Of a stretch of DNA of 64,000 nucleotides, positions 54,126-64,000 are shown one piece after another. The stretch is from an uncultured Roseateles sp. (GTDB lineage: Bacteria; Pseudomonadota; Gammaproteobacteria; Burkholderiales; Burkholderiaceae_C). The stretch's first letter is position 1; every line of letters starts with the position of its first letter. Position numbers and translations under genes: made by a program. Location of the stretch: positions 118,580-182,579 of the forward strand of contig NZ_CAMFJS010000007.1 of NCBI RefSeq assembly GCF_945956965.1, in the 5' to 3' direction. The notes beneath the pieces are model-generated. The model was not told the DNA's origin and searched no databases. It saw only the letters and a list, made by a program, of their open reading frames with translations.

Positions 54126-55346
54126 TCAGGCCTTGGGATGAAGAATCTTGGCCACCGGGTTGGGCCGCAGGCGGAAGGCATCCGGCAGGCCCGAGCCCAG
54201 CAGGGGGCGCAAATAAAGTCGGAAGGCATCGGTCACATCGGTGCCGCTGGCGCTGATGAATTCGTCTTCCATCACCCGAGTCTTGCCGGCCACCGCCGCC
54301 AGCGGCAGCAGCTCGTAATCGACCGAGTAATTGCCCACCCGCTTGATCGCTACCGAGCCATCGCGCTGGCCGTGGAAGGCGAATTGCACCGCCTTCTCGC
54401 CGACCTCGCGCGCCTCGCGCTGATCCACATCGGAGACGCAGCCGATGAAGCTGCGCTGCAAATAGCCGAAGGTGTCGCCTCGCACGCGTTTGATCTTGAG
54501 CCGGGACTTGATTTGATCGCAGAGCAAATCGGCCAGGGCGCCGGTGCCGGACAGCTGCACATTGCCATGGGCATCACGGTCCAGTTGGGTGCTGAGCTGG
54601 GCCAGTATGGGCTCGCCGGCGGCGTCGTGGATGCCCTCAGAAACCGCAATGACGCAGCGGCCATGGCGCTCGTACATGGTTTTCACATCGGCCAGAAAGC
54701 GTTCCAGCTCGAACACCCGCTCGGGCAGGTAAATCAGGTGTGGGCCGTCGTCAGGGAACTTCTTGCCCAAGGCCGATGCCGCCGTCAGAAAGCCCGCATG
54801 GCGGCCCATCACCACACCCAGGTAGACGCCGGGCAGGGCGGCGTTATCGAGGTTGGCGCCGGCAAAGGCTTGAGCCACAAAGCGGGCGGCGGAGGGGAAG
54901 CCAGGCGTGTGGTCGTTCTCCACCAGATCGTTGTCAATCGTCTTGGGGATGTGGATGCAGCGCAGTGGATAGTTGGCGGCCGCTGCTTCCTCGCTGACGA
55001 TGCGCACGCTGTCGGAGGAGTCGTTGCCGCCGATATTGAAGAAATGGGTGATGCCGTGGGCTTGCAGCACCTTGAAGATCTGGTGGCAGTAGGCGGCGTC
55101 GGGCTTGTCGCGGGTGGAGCCCAGGGCGGAGGAGGGCGTGCCGGCCACCAACTCCAGGTTGTGGCTGGTTTCCTGGCCCAGATCGACGAAGTCTTCGTTG
55201 ATGATGCCGCGCATGCCGTGCCAGGCGCCGTAGACGGCCTCGACCTTGGCCTGGCGGCGCGCCTCCAGCACCACGCCCACCAGCGACTGGTTGATGACGG
55301 CGGTGGGGCCGCCGCCTTGGGCGACGAGGATCTTGGCTGGCTTCAT
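54126..55346 (-). CDS. 6-phosphofructokinase, probably pyrophosphate-dependent
   Basis: This 406-residue protein begins ILVAQGGGPTAVINQSLVG and has the IPKTIDNDL motif with Lys-Thr before IDND, as in PPi-dependent enzymes (ATP enzymes have GTIDND). The phosphate-binding segment is FNIGGNDSSDS, where ATP-type enzymes have GGDGS and classical PPi types have GGDDS. MGRHAGFLTAASAL follows. It phosphorylates fructose 6-phosphate, reversibly if PPi is the donor, in the cytosol. ATG 55346 is followed by a divergent 178-base gap to alanine dehydrogenase. The phosphoryl donor is inferred from motifs only. Confidence 0.82.
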   Translation of the reverse strand: MKPAKILVAQGGGPTAVINQSLVGVVLEARRQAKVEAVYGAWHGMRGIINEDFVDLGQETSHNLELVAGTPSSALGSTRDKPDAAYCHQIFKVLQAHGITHFFNIGGNDSSDSVRIVSEEAAAANYPLRCIHIPKTIDNDLVENDHTPGFPSAARFVAQAFAGANLDNAALPGVYLGVVMGRHAGFLTAASALGKKFPDDGPHLIYLPERVFELERFLADVKTMYERHGRCVIAVSEGIHDAAGEPILAQLSTQLDRDAHGNVQLSGTGALADLLCDQIKSRLKIKRVRGDTFGYLQRSFIGCVSDVDQREAREVGEKAVQFAFHGQRDGSVAIKRVGNYSVDYELLPLAAVAGKTRVMEDEFISASGTDVTDAFRLYLRPLLGSGLPDAFRLRPNPVAKILHPKA

Positions 55347-55524
55347 GCATGAACTCCTGCTGTTTCCATTGGACTATGCCCTGAGTGTGCCGCGCCATCA
55401 CAGGGTGCCTCACATCAGTTTCCCTTATGGCGATGAAGGGCGCGTGATGCCGCTTCACTTTCGCGGCCTTCGGTCGTACAACTGCGAGGCCTATAACCGG
55501 CCAACGAGCCACAAGGAGACTGTG

Positions 55525-56655
55525 ATGAGCCAAAACAAGATGACGGTAGGGTGCCTCAAAGAGATCAAGAACCACGAGTACCGGGTGGGCCTGACGCCCG
55601 CCAGCGTGCGCGAGCTGACATCGCGTGGCCACAAGGTGCTGATGCAGACCGGCGCGGGTGCTGCGATTGGTTTGCTGGACGAGCATTACCAGGCCGCCGG
55701 CGCCACGCTGGCGCCCGATGCGGCCACTGTGTTCGCCCAGGCCGACATGATCGTCAAGGTCAAGGAGCCGCAGCCGCAGGAATGCGCCATGCTGCGCCCG
55801 GGCCAGATCCTCTACACCTATCTGCATCTGGCGCCGGACCCCGAGCAGACGGCGGCCCTGGTCAAGTCCGGTGCCATCTGTATTGCTTATGAAACGGTGA
55901 CCGGCCCAGGTGGCGGCCTGCCGCTGCTGGCACCCATGAGCGAGGTGGCCGGCCGCATGTCGATTCAGGCGGGTGCTGCGCATCTGGAGAAGAGCAAGGG
56001 CGGCATGGGCGTGCTGCTGGGCGGTGTGCCCGGCGTGGCGCCGGCGCATGTGGTGATTCTGGGTGGCGGCGTGGTGGGTACCCATGCTTTGCAGATGGCC
56101 GTGGGCATGGGCGCGCGCGTCACCGTGCTGGACAAGAGCGTGGATCGCCTGCGCCAGCTGGACCTGGTGTTCGGCAACCGCATCAGCACCCAATACTCGA
56201 ATGTGCAAAGCGTGGAAGAGGCGGTGCTGTCGGCTGACTTGGTGATCGGCGGCGTGCTGATCCCGGGGGCTTCCGCGCCCAAGCTGGTGACGCGGGCCAT
56301 GGTCGCGCGCATGAAGAAGGGCGCCGTGGTGGTGGATGTAGCCATCGACCAGGGCGGCTGCTTTGAAACCTCGCACGCCACCACCCATGCCGATCCGACC
56401 TTTGTGATCGACGGTGTGGTGCACTACTGCGTGGCCAATATGCCTGGCGCGGTGGCGCGCACCTCGACCTTCGCGCTCAACAATGCCACCATCGGCCATG
56501 CCGTGGCCCTGGCCGACAAGGGCTGGAAGCAGGCTTTGAAAGACAACCCGCATCTGCGCGCCGGCCTCAATGTGGCGCAGGGCAAGCTGACTTACGAGGC
56601 GGTGGCGCGGGACTTGGGATACGCGTATGTGCCCCCAGATAGCCTCTTGAGCTGA
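55525..56655 (+). CDS. ald: Alanine dehydrogenase
   Basis: 376 residues. It interconverts alanine and pyruvate plus ammonia with NAD. The N-terminal [29 protein letters not shown] with the substrate-binding Arg, KVKEPQP with the catalytic Lys, YTYLHLAP with the His, the nucleotide motif [22 protein letters not shown] and [15 protein letters not shown] are all diagnostic. ATG 55525 has AAGGAGA upstream. The gene is divergent from the phosphofructokinase gene. No Lrp-type regulator is adjacent. Confidence 0.93.
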   Translation: MSQNKMTVGCLKEIKNHEYRVGLTPASVRELTSRGHKVLMQTGAGAAIGLLDEHYQAAGATLAPDAATVFAQADMIVKVKEPQPQECAMLRPGQILYTYLHLAPDPEQTAALVKSGAICIAYETVTGPGGGLPLLAPMSEVAGRMSIQAGAAHLEKSKGGMGVLLGGVPGVAPAHVVILGGGVVGTHALQMAVGMGARVTVLDKSVDRLRQLDLVFGNRISTQYSNVQSVEEAVLSADLVIGGVLIPGASAPKLVTRAMVARMKKGAVVVDVAIDQGGCFETSHATTHADPTFVIDGVVHYCVANMPGAVARTSTFALNNATIGHAVALADKGWKQALKDNPHLRAGLNVAQGKLTYEAVARDLGYAYVPPDSLLS

Positions 56656-56778
56656 TACGCGCTATCGTTGCCGAATGAACTTGCTGCAAAGCCGCCTCGG
56701 GCGGTGTTCGCAGGTTCTTCGGCCGAGCTTAAAGCGGCTGACTCAGATGGCCCCACAACAACTCAAGGAGTGAACACC

Positions 56779-57090
56779 ATGGCAGAGATCCCCACCGTTC
56801 AAAGTGACCGTTTGATTAGCGATTTGCACGCGGTTGTGGCCGAGGCCGAGTCGCTGCTGCGGGCAACCGCAGGTTCGGCCGGCGAAGGCGCTTCCGAGCT
56901 GCGCGCTAAGGTGCAGGCCAGCCTGGACCGGGCCAAGCACAATCTGGCCGATCTGCAGGAAGCTGCCGTGGAGCGCGCCCGCGCCGCCGGCCGCGCCACC
57001 GATGCCTATGTGCATGAAAACCCCTGGCAGTCCATCGGCCTGGCGGCCGGTGTGGGCTTGCTCCTGGGCATGTTGATCAGCCGCCGCTGA
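56779..57090 (+). CDS. YqjD/ElaB-like membrane-anchored protein (DUF883)
   Basis: 103 residues. A long amphipathic helical region (about 10-75, Ala/Glu/Arg rich) is followed by HENPWQSIGLAAGVGLLLGMLISRR, the C-terminal single membrane helix and basic end of DUF883 proteins. E. coli YqjD and ElaB anchor to the inner membrane and have been reported to associate with ribosomes in stationary phase. ATG 56779 has AAGGAG eight bases upstream. YqjE- and YqjK-like genes that usually follow directly are found 2.5 kb away, beyond an opposing gene. Confidence 0.85.
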   Translation: MAEIPTVQSDRLISDLHAVVAEAESLLRATAGSAGEGASELRAKVQASLDRAKHNLADLQEAAVERARAAGRATDAYVHENPWQSIGLAAGVGLLLGMLISRR

Positions 57091-57147
57091 TTCTTGCTTG
57101 CTTCCCGCGCCAGGCTGATGCCGGCGCGGCTGGCGGAGGCGCTAGGC

Positions 57148-57191
57148 AAACGCTGAGCGTTTTGTGAACGCTGCCAGCTCAGCTGGCAGCG
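57148..57191. terminator. Paired hairpins between convergent DUF883 and EAL genes
   Basis: AAACGC-TGA-GCGTTT followed by TTG (57148-57164) could terminate plus-strand transcription. Just beyond is a perfect 10-bp stem with a three-base loop, CGCTGCCAGC-TCA-GCTGGCAGCG (57169-57191), only four bases from the minus-strand stop. Neither has a long T-run, so efficiency is uncertain, but the position between converging genes fits. Confidence 0.45.
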
Positions 57192-57194
57192 GGC

Positions 57195-59450
57195 TCAGAT
57201 GGGTTCGGCCGCCAGCGGATGCTCCATCCAGCGTTCCAGCTGCTCGGCTGGCATGGGGCGGGCGAATAAATAGCCTTGTCCCTCGTGGCAGCCCAGGGCC
57301 AGCAGTTGCTGGCGCTGCTCGTCGGTTTCTATGCCTTCGGCAATCACCGTCAGGCCCAGGCCGCGACCCAGATTGATGACCATTTGCGCAATCGTCGAGC
57401 CGGCGCTGGAGCTTTGCGCCTCGCGCACAAAAGCGCGGTCGATCTTGAGCCGGTCCACATCCAACTGACGCAGATGGCTCAGCGATGAGAAGCCGGTGCC
57501 GAAGTCGTCAATCGCCACCGTAATGCCGCAACGCTTGATGTCCGCCAAGATGTGCATCACCAGCTCTGTGTCTTCCATCGCCATCGATTCGGTGATCTCG
57601 AGTTCGAGATTGCGCCCGTCGATGCCGATATCGCGCAGCGCGCGCATCAGCATGGCGATGAAGTCCTGGTGGCGGAACTGCGCCAGCGACACATTCACGC
57701 ACATACGGAAATCGGCATAGCCGAGTTCCAGCATGCGTTTGACCTGATGGCAGGCGGTGCGCAGCACGAACTCGCCAATGCTGATGATCAAGCCAGACTT
57801 TTCCGCCAGGGGGATGAACTGATCGGGCGGCACAAAGCGGCCCTCTTCGGTGCGCCAGCGCAGCAAGGCTTCCGCGCCGATGGCCTTGCCGGTGGCCAAA
57901 TCCACCTGCGGCTGATAGACCACGAACAAGCGGTTTTCTTCGAAGCCGGCGCGCAAGCCCTTGAGCAGCTTGAAGCGCTCGCGCGCATCGGTGCCCATGG
58001 CGGGTGAGAAATACTGGGAGGAACCGCGATGCTGTAGCTTGGCTTGCTTGAGCGCGATTTGCGCGTCCAGCAAGAGCTCGGAGCCCACAGCGGCCGAATC
58101 CTCCAGCCGCACCAGGCCGGTGGTGGCCGAGAGTTGCAGGCGTTCGCCCGACACCGCGAATTGCTCGGTGAACACGGCCTCAATTGATTCGCCGCTCACT
58201 TGGGCGCTCGGCCCCAACAGGCCGAAGGTGTCGGCGCCGACACGGGCCATGGCGGTGTTGAAACCTAGGCGTTCGCCCAGGCGAACCACCACCGCTTGCA
58301 AAACCTGGTCGCCGAACTGATGGCCGAAGGCGTCGTTGATGTCGGAGAAATCGTCGATGTCGATCAAGGCCAGGGTGATGCCGGCTGGATCCTTGAGGTT
58401 TTTGTCCAGCAACTCGACGAAGCGGTTGCGGTTGGGTAGACGCAGCAATTGGTCGTTATAGGCCTGGTCCAGCAACTGGCTGTAGAGCACCACGTTTTCC
58501 AGGCCGACCGAAATATTGGCGCAAAAGGCGCGCAGCAGGCGCTGGTCCATTTCGCCCAGGGTGCGGCCCACATCGACCAGCGCGGCCATCGGGCGGCCGT
58601 TGGACAGGCCGAAGTAAAGGCAGGTGCCATCCTCGTAAATGTTCTCGCGCTGTTGCAGGCAGCGTTGCAGCGGATCGCGCACGGCGGAGATGGGGACCGA
58701 GCTCAGCGGCAGATCCATCAAGCTGCTGTACTGGCCGGCCGCGGCGACGATGCGCACATCGGTGTTGGCATCGGTGCCGACCTGTGCGCACACCAAGCCT
58801 TCGGGCAAGATGCCCAGCATGGCGCAGATTTGCGTCACCACGCCTTCAGAGAAGCGGTGCAGGCCGCGCAGGCGGCTCAGCTCCGTGCTGGCCTCCACAA
58901 TGATTTCCAGGCCGCGCCGGTTGGCTTCCAGCGCGCAAATCTGGCGGTAGGAGCGGATGGCGGCGGTGAGCACCGTGTAGAGCCGCGTGCGGGTCAGCTC
59001 CGACTTGGTCTTGTAGTCGTTGATGTCATAGGCCTGCACCGTTTCGATTTCAGGCGCGTAGCCGGGTTGGCCGGTGCGCAGCACGATGCGCAGGGAGGCC
59101 AGTTGCAACTCGTCGCGGATATAGCGCACCAGTTGCAGGCCGGAGTCTTCGGTCTCCATCACCACGTCCAGCAGCACCACGGCCAGATCTTGCTCATGGG
59201 CCAGCACATAGCGGGCTTCGGCCGCCGAGCGGGCGTGGACAAAAGTGAGTGGCTGGCCTTCGACCAGCAGGCCTTGCATGGCCAGTTCGGTGGCTTTGTG
59301 GACGTCGCTGTCGTCGTCAACGATCAGGATGCGCCAGTGGCTGGCAGTATTGGCGGGGTCGCGATCGCCTGGCTCGGGGCCTTCCAGGAATTCCAGCAAA
59401 TCGTCATCGCCCTGTGCTTCAGGGGGCATCGGACTGTTTGTCTCTTGCAT
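57195..59450 (-). CDS. Response regulator with DUF3369, degenerate GGDEF and EAL domains
   Basis: 751 residues. A receiver (about 35-160: ILIVDDDSDVHK, phosphoacceptor in LLDVVMETEDSG, Lys in DYKTK) precedes a DUF3369 GAF-like domain (about 165-325). The GGDEF domain (about 335-490) has signature GADTF, so cyclase activity is not expected. The EAL domain (about 500-745) has GAEALLRW, ELEITESMAMED, IDDFGTGFSSLSHLRQL, DRLKID and VIAEGIET, a complete catalytic set. It is a likely c-di-GMP phosphodiesterase switched by phosphorylation. ATG 59450 is preferred to a GTG 13 codons earlier. No kinase gene is adjacent. It lies opposite to, and between, the yqjD-like and yqjE-like genes. Confidence 0.87.
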   Translation of the reverse strand: MQETNSPMPPEAQGDDDLLEFLEGPEPGDRDPANTASHWRILIVDDDSDVHKATELAMQGLLVEGQPLTFVHARSAAEARYVLAHEQDLAVVLLDVVMETEDSGLQLVRYIRDELQLASLRIVLRTGQPGYAPEIETVQAYDINDYKTKSELTRTRLYTVLTAAIRSYRQICALEANRRGLEIIVEASTELSRLRGLHRFSEGVVTQICAMLGILPEGLVCAQVGTDANTDVRIVAAAGQYSSLMDLPLSSVPISAVRDPLQRCLQQRENIYEDGTCLYFGLSNGRPMAALVDVGRTLGEMDQRLLRAFCANISVGLENVVLYSQLLDQAYNDQLLRLPNRNRFVELLDKNLKDPAGITLALIDIDDFSDINDAFGHQFGDQVLQAVVVRLGERLGFNTAMARVGADTFGLLGPSAQVSGESIEAVFTEQFAVSGERLQLSATTGLVRLEDSAAVGSELLLDAQIALKQAKLQHRGSSQYFSPAMGTDARERFKLLKGLRAGFEENRLFVVYQPQVDLATGKAIGAEALLRWRTEEGRFVPPDQFIPLAEKSGLIISIGEFVLRTACHQVKRMLELGYADFRMCVNVSLAQFRHQDFIAMLMRALRDIGIDGRNLELEITESMAMEDTELVMHILADIKRCGITVAIDDFGTGFSSLSHLRQLDVDRLKIDRAFVREAQSSSAGSTIAQMVINLGRGLGLTVIAEGIETDEQRQQLLALGCHEGQGYLFARPMPAEQLERWMEHPLAAEPI

Positions 59451-59636
59451 GGGGGGGCTATGCTCCAGCCGATAGATTGACAATGGCACAAGGGTATTCG
59501 ATTCTGAACGTCATCGCCATGCTCACAACCCTGTGCGCTGATGTGGCGCAACACTTGAAAGCTGACTTGTAGCAGCATTTTTAACGTTCTGGTCCCTGCA
59601 AAAGGGTGGCGTCAGTTTTGATATTGAGGAGACGGC

Positions 59637-60068
59637 ATGAGGGAAACACGAGAAGAGTCGCCGGAGACGGCGTCGCCCAAGCCCGGCGCCGCCGATTCCG
59701 CCGAGAGCGGCGGCCTGTTCGGCAGCTTGCGGCGCCTGTTTTTGCATGCGCTGGAGATGCTGCAGCTCCGCGTGGACATGTTGTCCGTCGAGCTTGAGGC
59801 GGAGAAGCTGCGGCTGTTTTCCGCCCTGGTTCAGGCCTTGATGGCTTTGCTGCTGGCGGTGGCGGCGCTGGGTTTGTTTTCGGCGGGGGTCTTGCTGCTC
59901 AGCCCCGAACCCTGGCGCTGGCTGGCGGCCTTGCTTTTAGGCGCGGGTTACGCGCTGCTGGCTTGGTGGTGCTGGCGGCGCGCCAGTGCAAACATCAGCC
60001 AAAAAGGCGGTGCTTTTGCCGGCACCGTGGCCGAGTTGGCGCGCGACCGTGAAGCTCTGGGAGGCTGA
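59637..60068 (+). CDS. YqjE-like inner-membrane protein (phage holin superfamily III)
   Basis: 143 residues. A Ser/Glu-rich N-terminus, an amphipathic helix (LFLHALEMLQLRVDMLSVELEAEKLRL) and two hydrophobic helices (about 65-88 and 94-115, ending AWWCWRRAS) match YqjE-type proteins, which accompany YqjD. The holin label is a fold name and does not imply lysis. ATG 59637 has TGAGGAG upstream and the YqjK-like gene starts five bases after the stop. Confidence 0.78.
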   Translation: MRETREESPETASPKPGAADSAESGGLFGSLRRLFLHALEMLQLRVDMLSVELEAEKLRLFSALVQALMALLLAVAALGLFSAGVLLLSPEPWRWLAALLLGAGYALLAWWCWRRASANISQKGGAFAGTVAELARDREALGG

Positions 60069-60073
60069 GCACC

Positions 60074-60337
60074 ATGTTTCAACAAGAACTCGATGAACTG
60101 AAGTTGCGCCAGCTGGCCTTGCGCCTGCGCAGCATTGAGCTGCGGGCCGAGATGCGCAAAGAGGCGCAAACCCTCACTCAGCCGCTGGGCTGGTGGGGCT
60201 TGGCAGGCGGCGCGGCGGGGGCGGCGATGCTGCTCAAAGGGCGCACCCGTCGGCCGGGACTGGCGCGAATCTTGAGCTTTGTTCAGCTGGCGCTGCGGGT
60301 GGCCAACCTATTCAGGCAAGCCAAGCAGCAGCCCTGA
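60074..60337 (+). CDS. YqjK-like small protein
   Basis: 87 residues. An N-terminal charged coiled coil (ELDELKLRQLALRLRSIELRAEMRKEAQ) is followed by a short hydrophobic stretch (GWWGLAGGAAGAAMLL) and a basic tail. Size, position directly behind the yqjE-like gene and layout fit YqjK, whose function is unknown. It ends eight bases before the convergent YgiQ stop. Confidence 0.65.
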   Translation: MFQQELDELKLRQLALRLRSIELRAEMRKEAQTLTQPLGWWGLAGGAAGAAMLLKGRTRRPGLARILSFVQLALRVANLFRQAKQQP

Positions 60338-60345
60338 GGCTGTCC

Positions 60346-62910
<2,565 letters not shown>

Positions 62911-63090
62911 CTTGAAATGGCGCGGCAAAAGCGCAGGCCGACGGGTGGCCGGCTGCGCCTCACTGAATTTGGGGAAGGGTCGATTGTCCCTTGTCCAGGC
63001 GCAAACCCCTACAAGGCCTGTGCAATTCAGGGGGCTTGGCTGTGGGCTTTGTGCCGGAAAAGGCCTGAAATGCGAGCGGGATGCGCTGTT

Positions 63091-63810
63091 TCAGTCGCTC
63101 GCGCGGCGTGGGCCGCACAAATTGCCCTGGCCTAAGCGCGCTGACTCTTCGGCGGTCATCGGCGGCAGCAGGGCCTCGCCCTGGTAGCTCAGGGCGTTCA
63201 AAAAAGTCTCCACCGTGGACTGGCCAACCGCCACCAAGTCGAAGGACGGGGGGTCCATGCACCATTGGTGCAGCAAACCGTCCACCAAGGCGACCAGCGT
63301 CACCGCCGCATTGGCGCTGTTCAGATTGGCGGGCAATTGCCCCAGTGCCTTGGCATGCTCAAAAGAGGCTTCGTTCTGCGCCCGCCAACCGCGATGTGAG
63401 GCCAGTCGGCGATCCACCAAGGCCTGCATCTCGCTGGTGTACTCGACCTTCTGCGTCGAAATTTCAAACACCCGTCTTGCGCGCTCGTTATGCATGGCCG
63501 AGTGGAATACGTTGACCAAGCCCCAGCGCAGATCCAGCAAGCTCAGTGCGGGCTCCTCCGTATTGGTGCCGGGCTCGACCGCAGGGCTCAGGCCCTCTTC
63601 CAGCGGCATGGTGGCGTGCTCCATCATGGCGTTGAAGAGTTCGGCCTTATCTTTGAAGTGCCAATAGATGGCCCCGCGGGTCACGCCCGCGTGGAGAGCG
63701 ATGTCGTGGAGCGAGCAGCGCGAAACGCCGCGTTGCTGAAACAACTGCTCCGCCGCATCAAGGATGCAGGTACGGGTTTCCTGCGCTTCTTGCTTGGTTT
63801 TCCTGGCCAT
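63091..63810 (-). CDS. TetR/AcrR-type efflux repressor
   Basis: 239 residues. The helix-turn-helix (ILDAAEQLFQQRGVSRCSLHDIALHAGVTRGAIYWHFKDKAELFNAM) has the wording TRGAIYWHF of AcrR/TtgR/MtrR-type repressors of RND multidrug pumps, and the C-terminal ligand domain is of similar length. The gene reads away from the window edge, and an imperfect TACATA/TATGTT dyad resembling the acrAB operator lies 20 bases upstream of the ATG at 63810. The pump genes are expected just beyond the right end, by analogy only. Confidence 0.85.
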   Translation of the reverse strand: MARKTKQEAQETRTCILDAAEQLFQQRGVSRCSLHDIALHAGVTRGAIYWHFKDKAELFNAMMEHATMPLEEGLSPAVEPGTNTEEPALSLLDLRWGLVNVFHSAMHNERARRVFEISTQKVEYTSEMQALVDRRLASHRGWRAQNEASFEHAKALGQLPANLNSANAAVTLVALVDGLLHQWCMDPPSFDLVAVGQSTVETFLNALSYQGEALLPPMTAEESARLGQGNLCGPRRASD

Positions 63811-63830
63811 GACCCTATTCTAAGCAAGAT

Positions 63831-63864
63831 TACATAAATGCACGAATGTATGTTTGTATATACT
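63831..63864. promoter_or_regulatory. AcrR-like operator and promoter at the right edge
   Basis: TACATAAATGCACGAATGTATGTT (in two parts: TACATAAATG at 63831, CACGAATGTATGTT at 63841) is an imperfect dyad close in wording to the E. coli acrAB operator. It runs into TATACT (63859-63864), a good plus-strand -10 box. The divergent repressor starts at 63810. From 63865 to 64000 no start codon of a recognisable gene is seen; this is probably the leader of a gene beyond the window. Confidence 0.6.
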
Positions 63865-64000
63865 GTCGCTCATTTCGCGGCTTTGGCCCCACGTTTGAAC
63901 CCAAGTTGTTGCCAGGTAAAGAGGCTTATCGCGCAAAAATGCGTGGCTAGCTGTCGTTTCCCAAGAGGTTGTTCACCCGAAGTAGTCAGGGAAGATGGAG

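Noticed and set aside
54934..56553. A 539-codon minus-strand frame spanning the alanine dehydrogenase gene and running into the phosphofructokinase gene
   Set aside because: Its composition and the clear motifs of the two real genes show it is a shadow; its apparent start lies inside ald antisense.
59637..60068. The holin-superfamily protein as evidence of a prophage
   Set aside because: It is YqjE-like, sits with a YqjK-like gene, and no phage structural or integrase gene is nearby.

Overview
The window is a high-G+C, densely packed chromosomal segment that looks betaproteobacterial, most likely order Burkholderiales. The grounds are the glyS-gmhB-plsC order, the thiC-O-S-G-(D/E) order behind a TPP riboswitch, the bioAFDB operon, a PEP-CTERM protein, a pyrophosphate-type phosphofructokinase and very high GC at third codon positions. 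I would not go below order level. No tRNA, rRNA, CRISPR array, insertion sequence or prophage was recognised.

Layout. 1-2431: tail of glyS, a gmhB-like HAD gene that has lost key catalytic residues, plsC and a YgjP-type metallopeptidase. 2763-4351: an MBL-fold hydrolase divergent from a MerR regulator across a 16-bp perfect palindrome. 4352-17338: a signalling and secretion module. A 7TM-DISM histidine kinase and an AraC-type response regulator face a two-partner secretion pair (TpsB and a 2161-residue TpsA with YDG/MBG repeats) and a secreted Ala-rich TonB-C protein. Two sequence words (TTTGCCAAA and GGTTTGCCCT) are shared by the upstream regions of tpsB and of the TonB-like gene. 17278-23318: thiamin operon on the minus strand with a TPP riboswitch and a fused thiD-thiE gene.

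23421-36611: pirin; an ArsR-controlled RND efflux operon with a YgaP-like membrane protein; a PEP-CTERM GDSL esterase; a copper locus (copA-cueR divergent from copZ, with two textbook CueR promoters); and a Tat-exported molybdenum hydroxylase pair. 36751-49986: a leucine catabolism (liu) locus with a TetR regulator, mccB, a secreted alpha/beta hydrolase, methylglutaconyl-CoA hydratase, mccA and HMG-CoA lyase. The complete bioA-F-D-B operon lies between the two subunit genes of the biotin-dependent carboxylase, together with a dispersed-type palindromic repeat and a lower-GC GNAT gene.

50071-64000: an orphan cytosolic sensor kinase, a dienelactone hydrolase-type protein, a VC0807-family membrane protein, a VOC protein, PPi-PFK divergent from alanine dehydrogenase, YqjD/YqjE/YqjK-like membrane proteins interrupted by a REC-GGDEF-EAL protein with a ruined GGDEF site, a YgiQ-family radical SAM protein, and a TetR/AcrR-type repressor whose probable operator lies at the right edge.

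The most interesting points are the TPS module with its shared cis elements, the apparently dead GmhB, the biotin operon nested in a biotin-enzyme locus, the predicted leaderless copA mRNA and the duplicated TetR operators of the liu locus. All functional assignments come from reading motifs and gene context; no database search was run.
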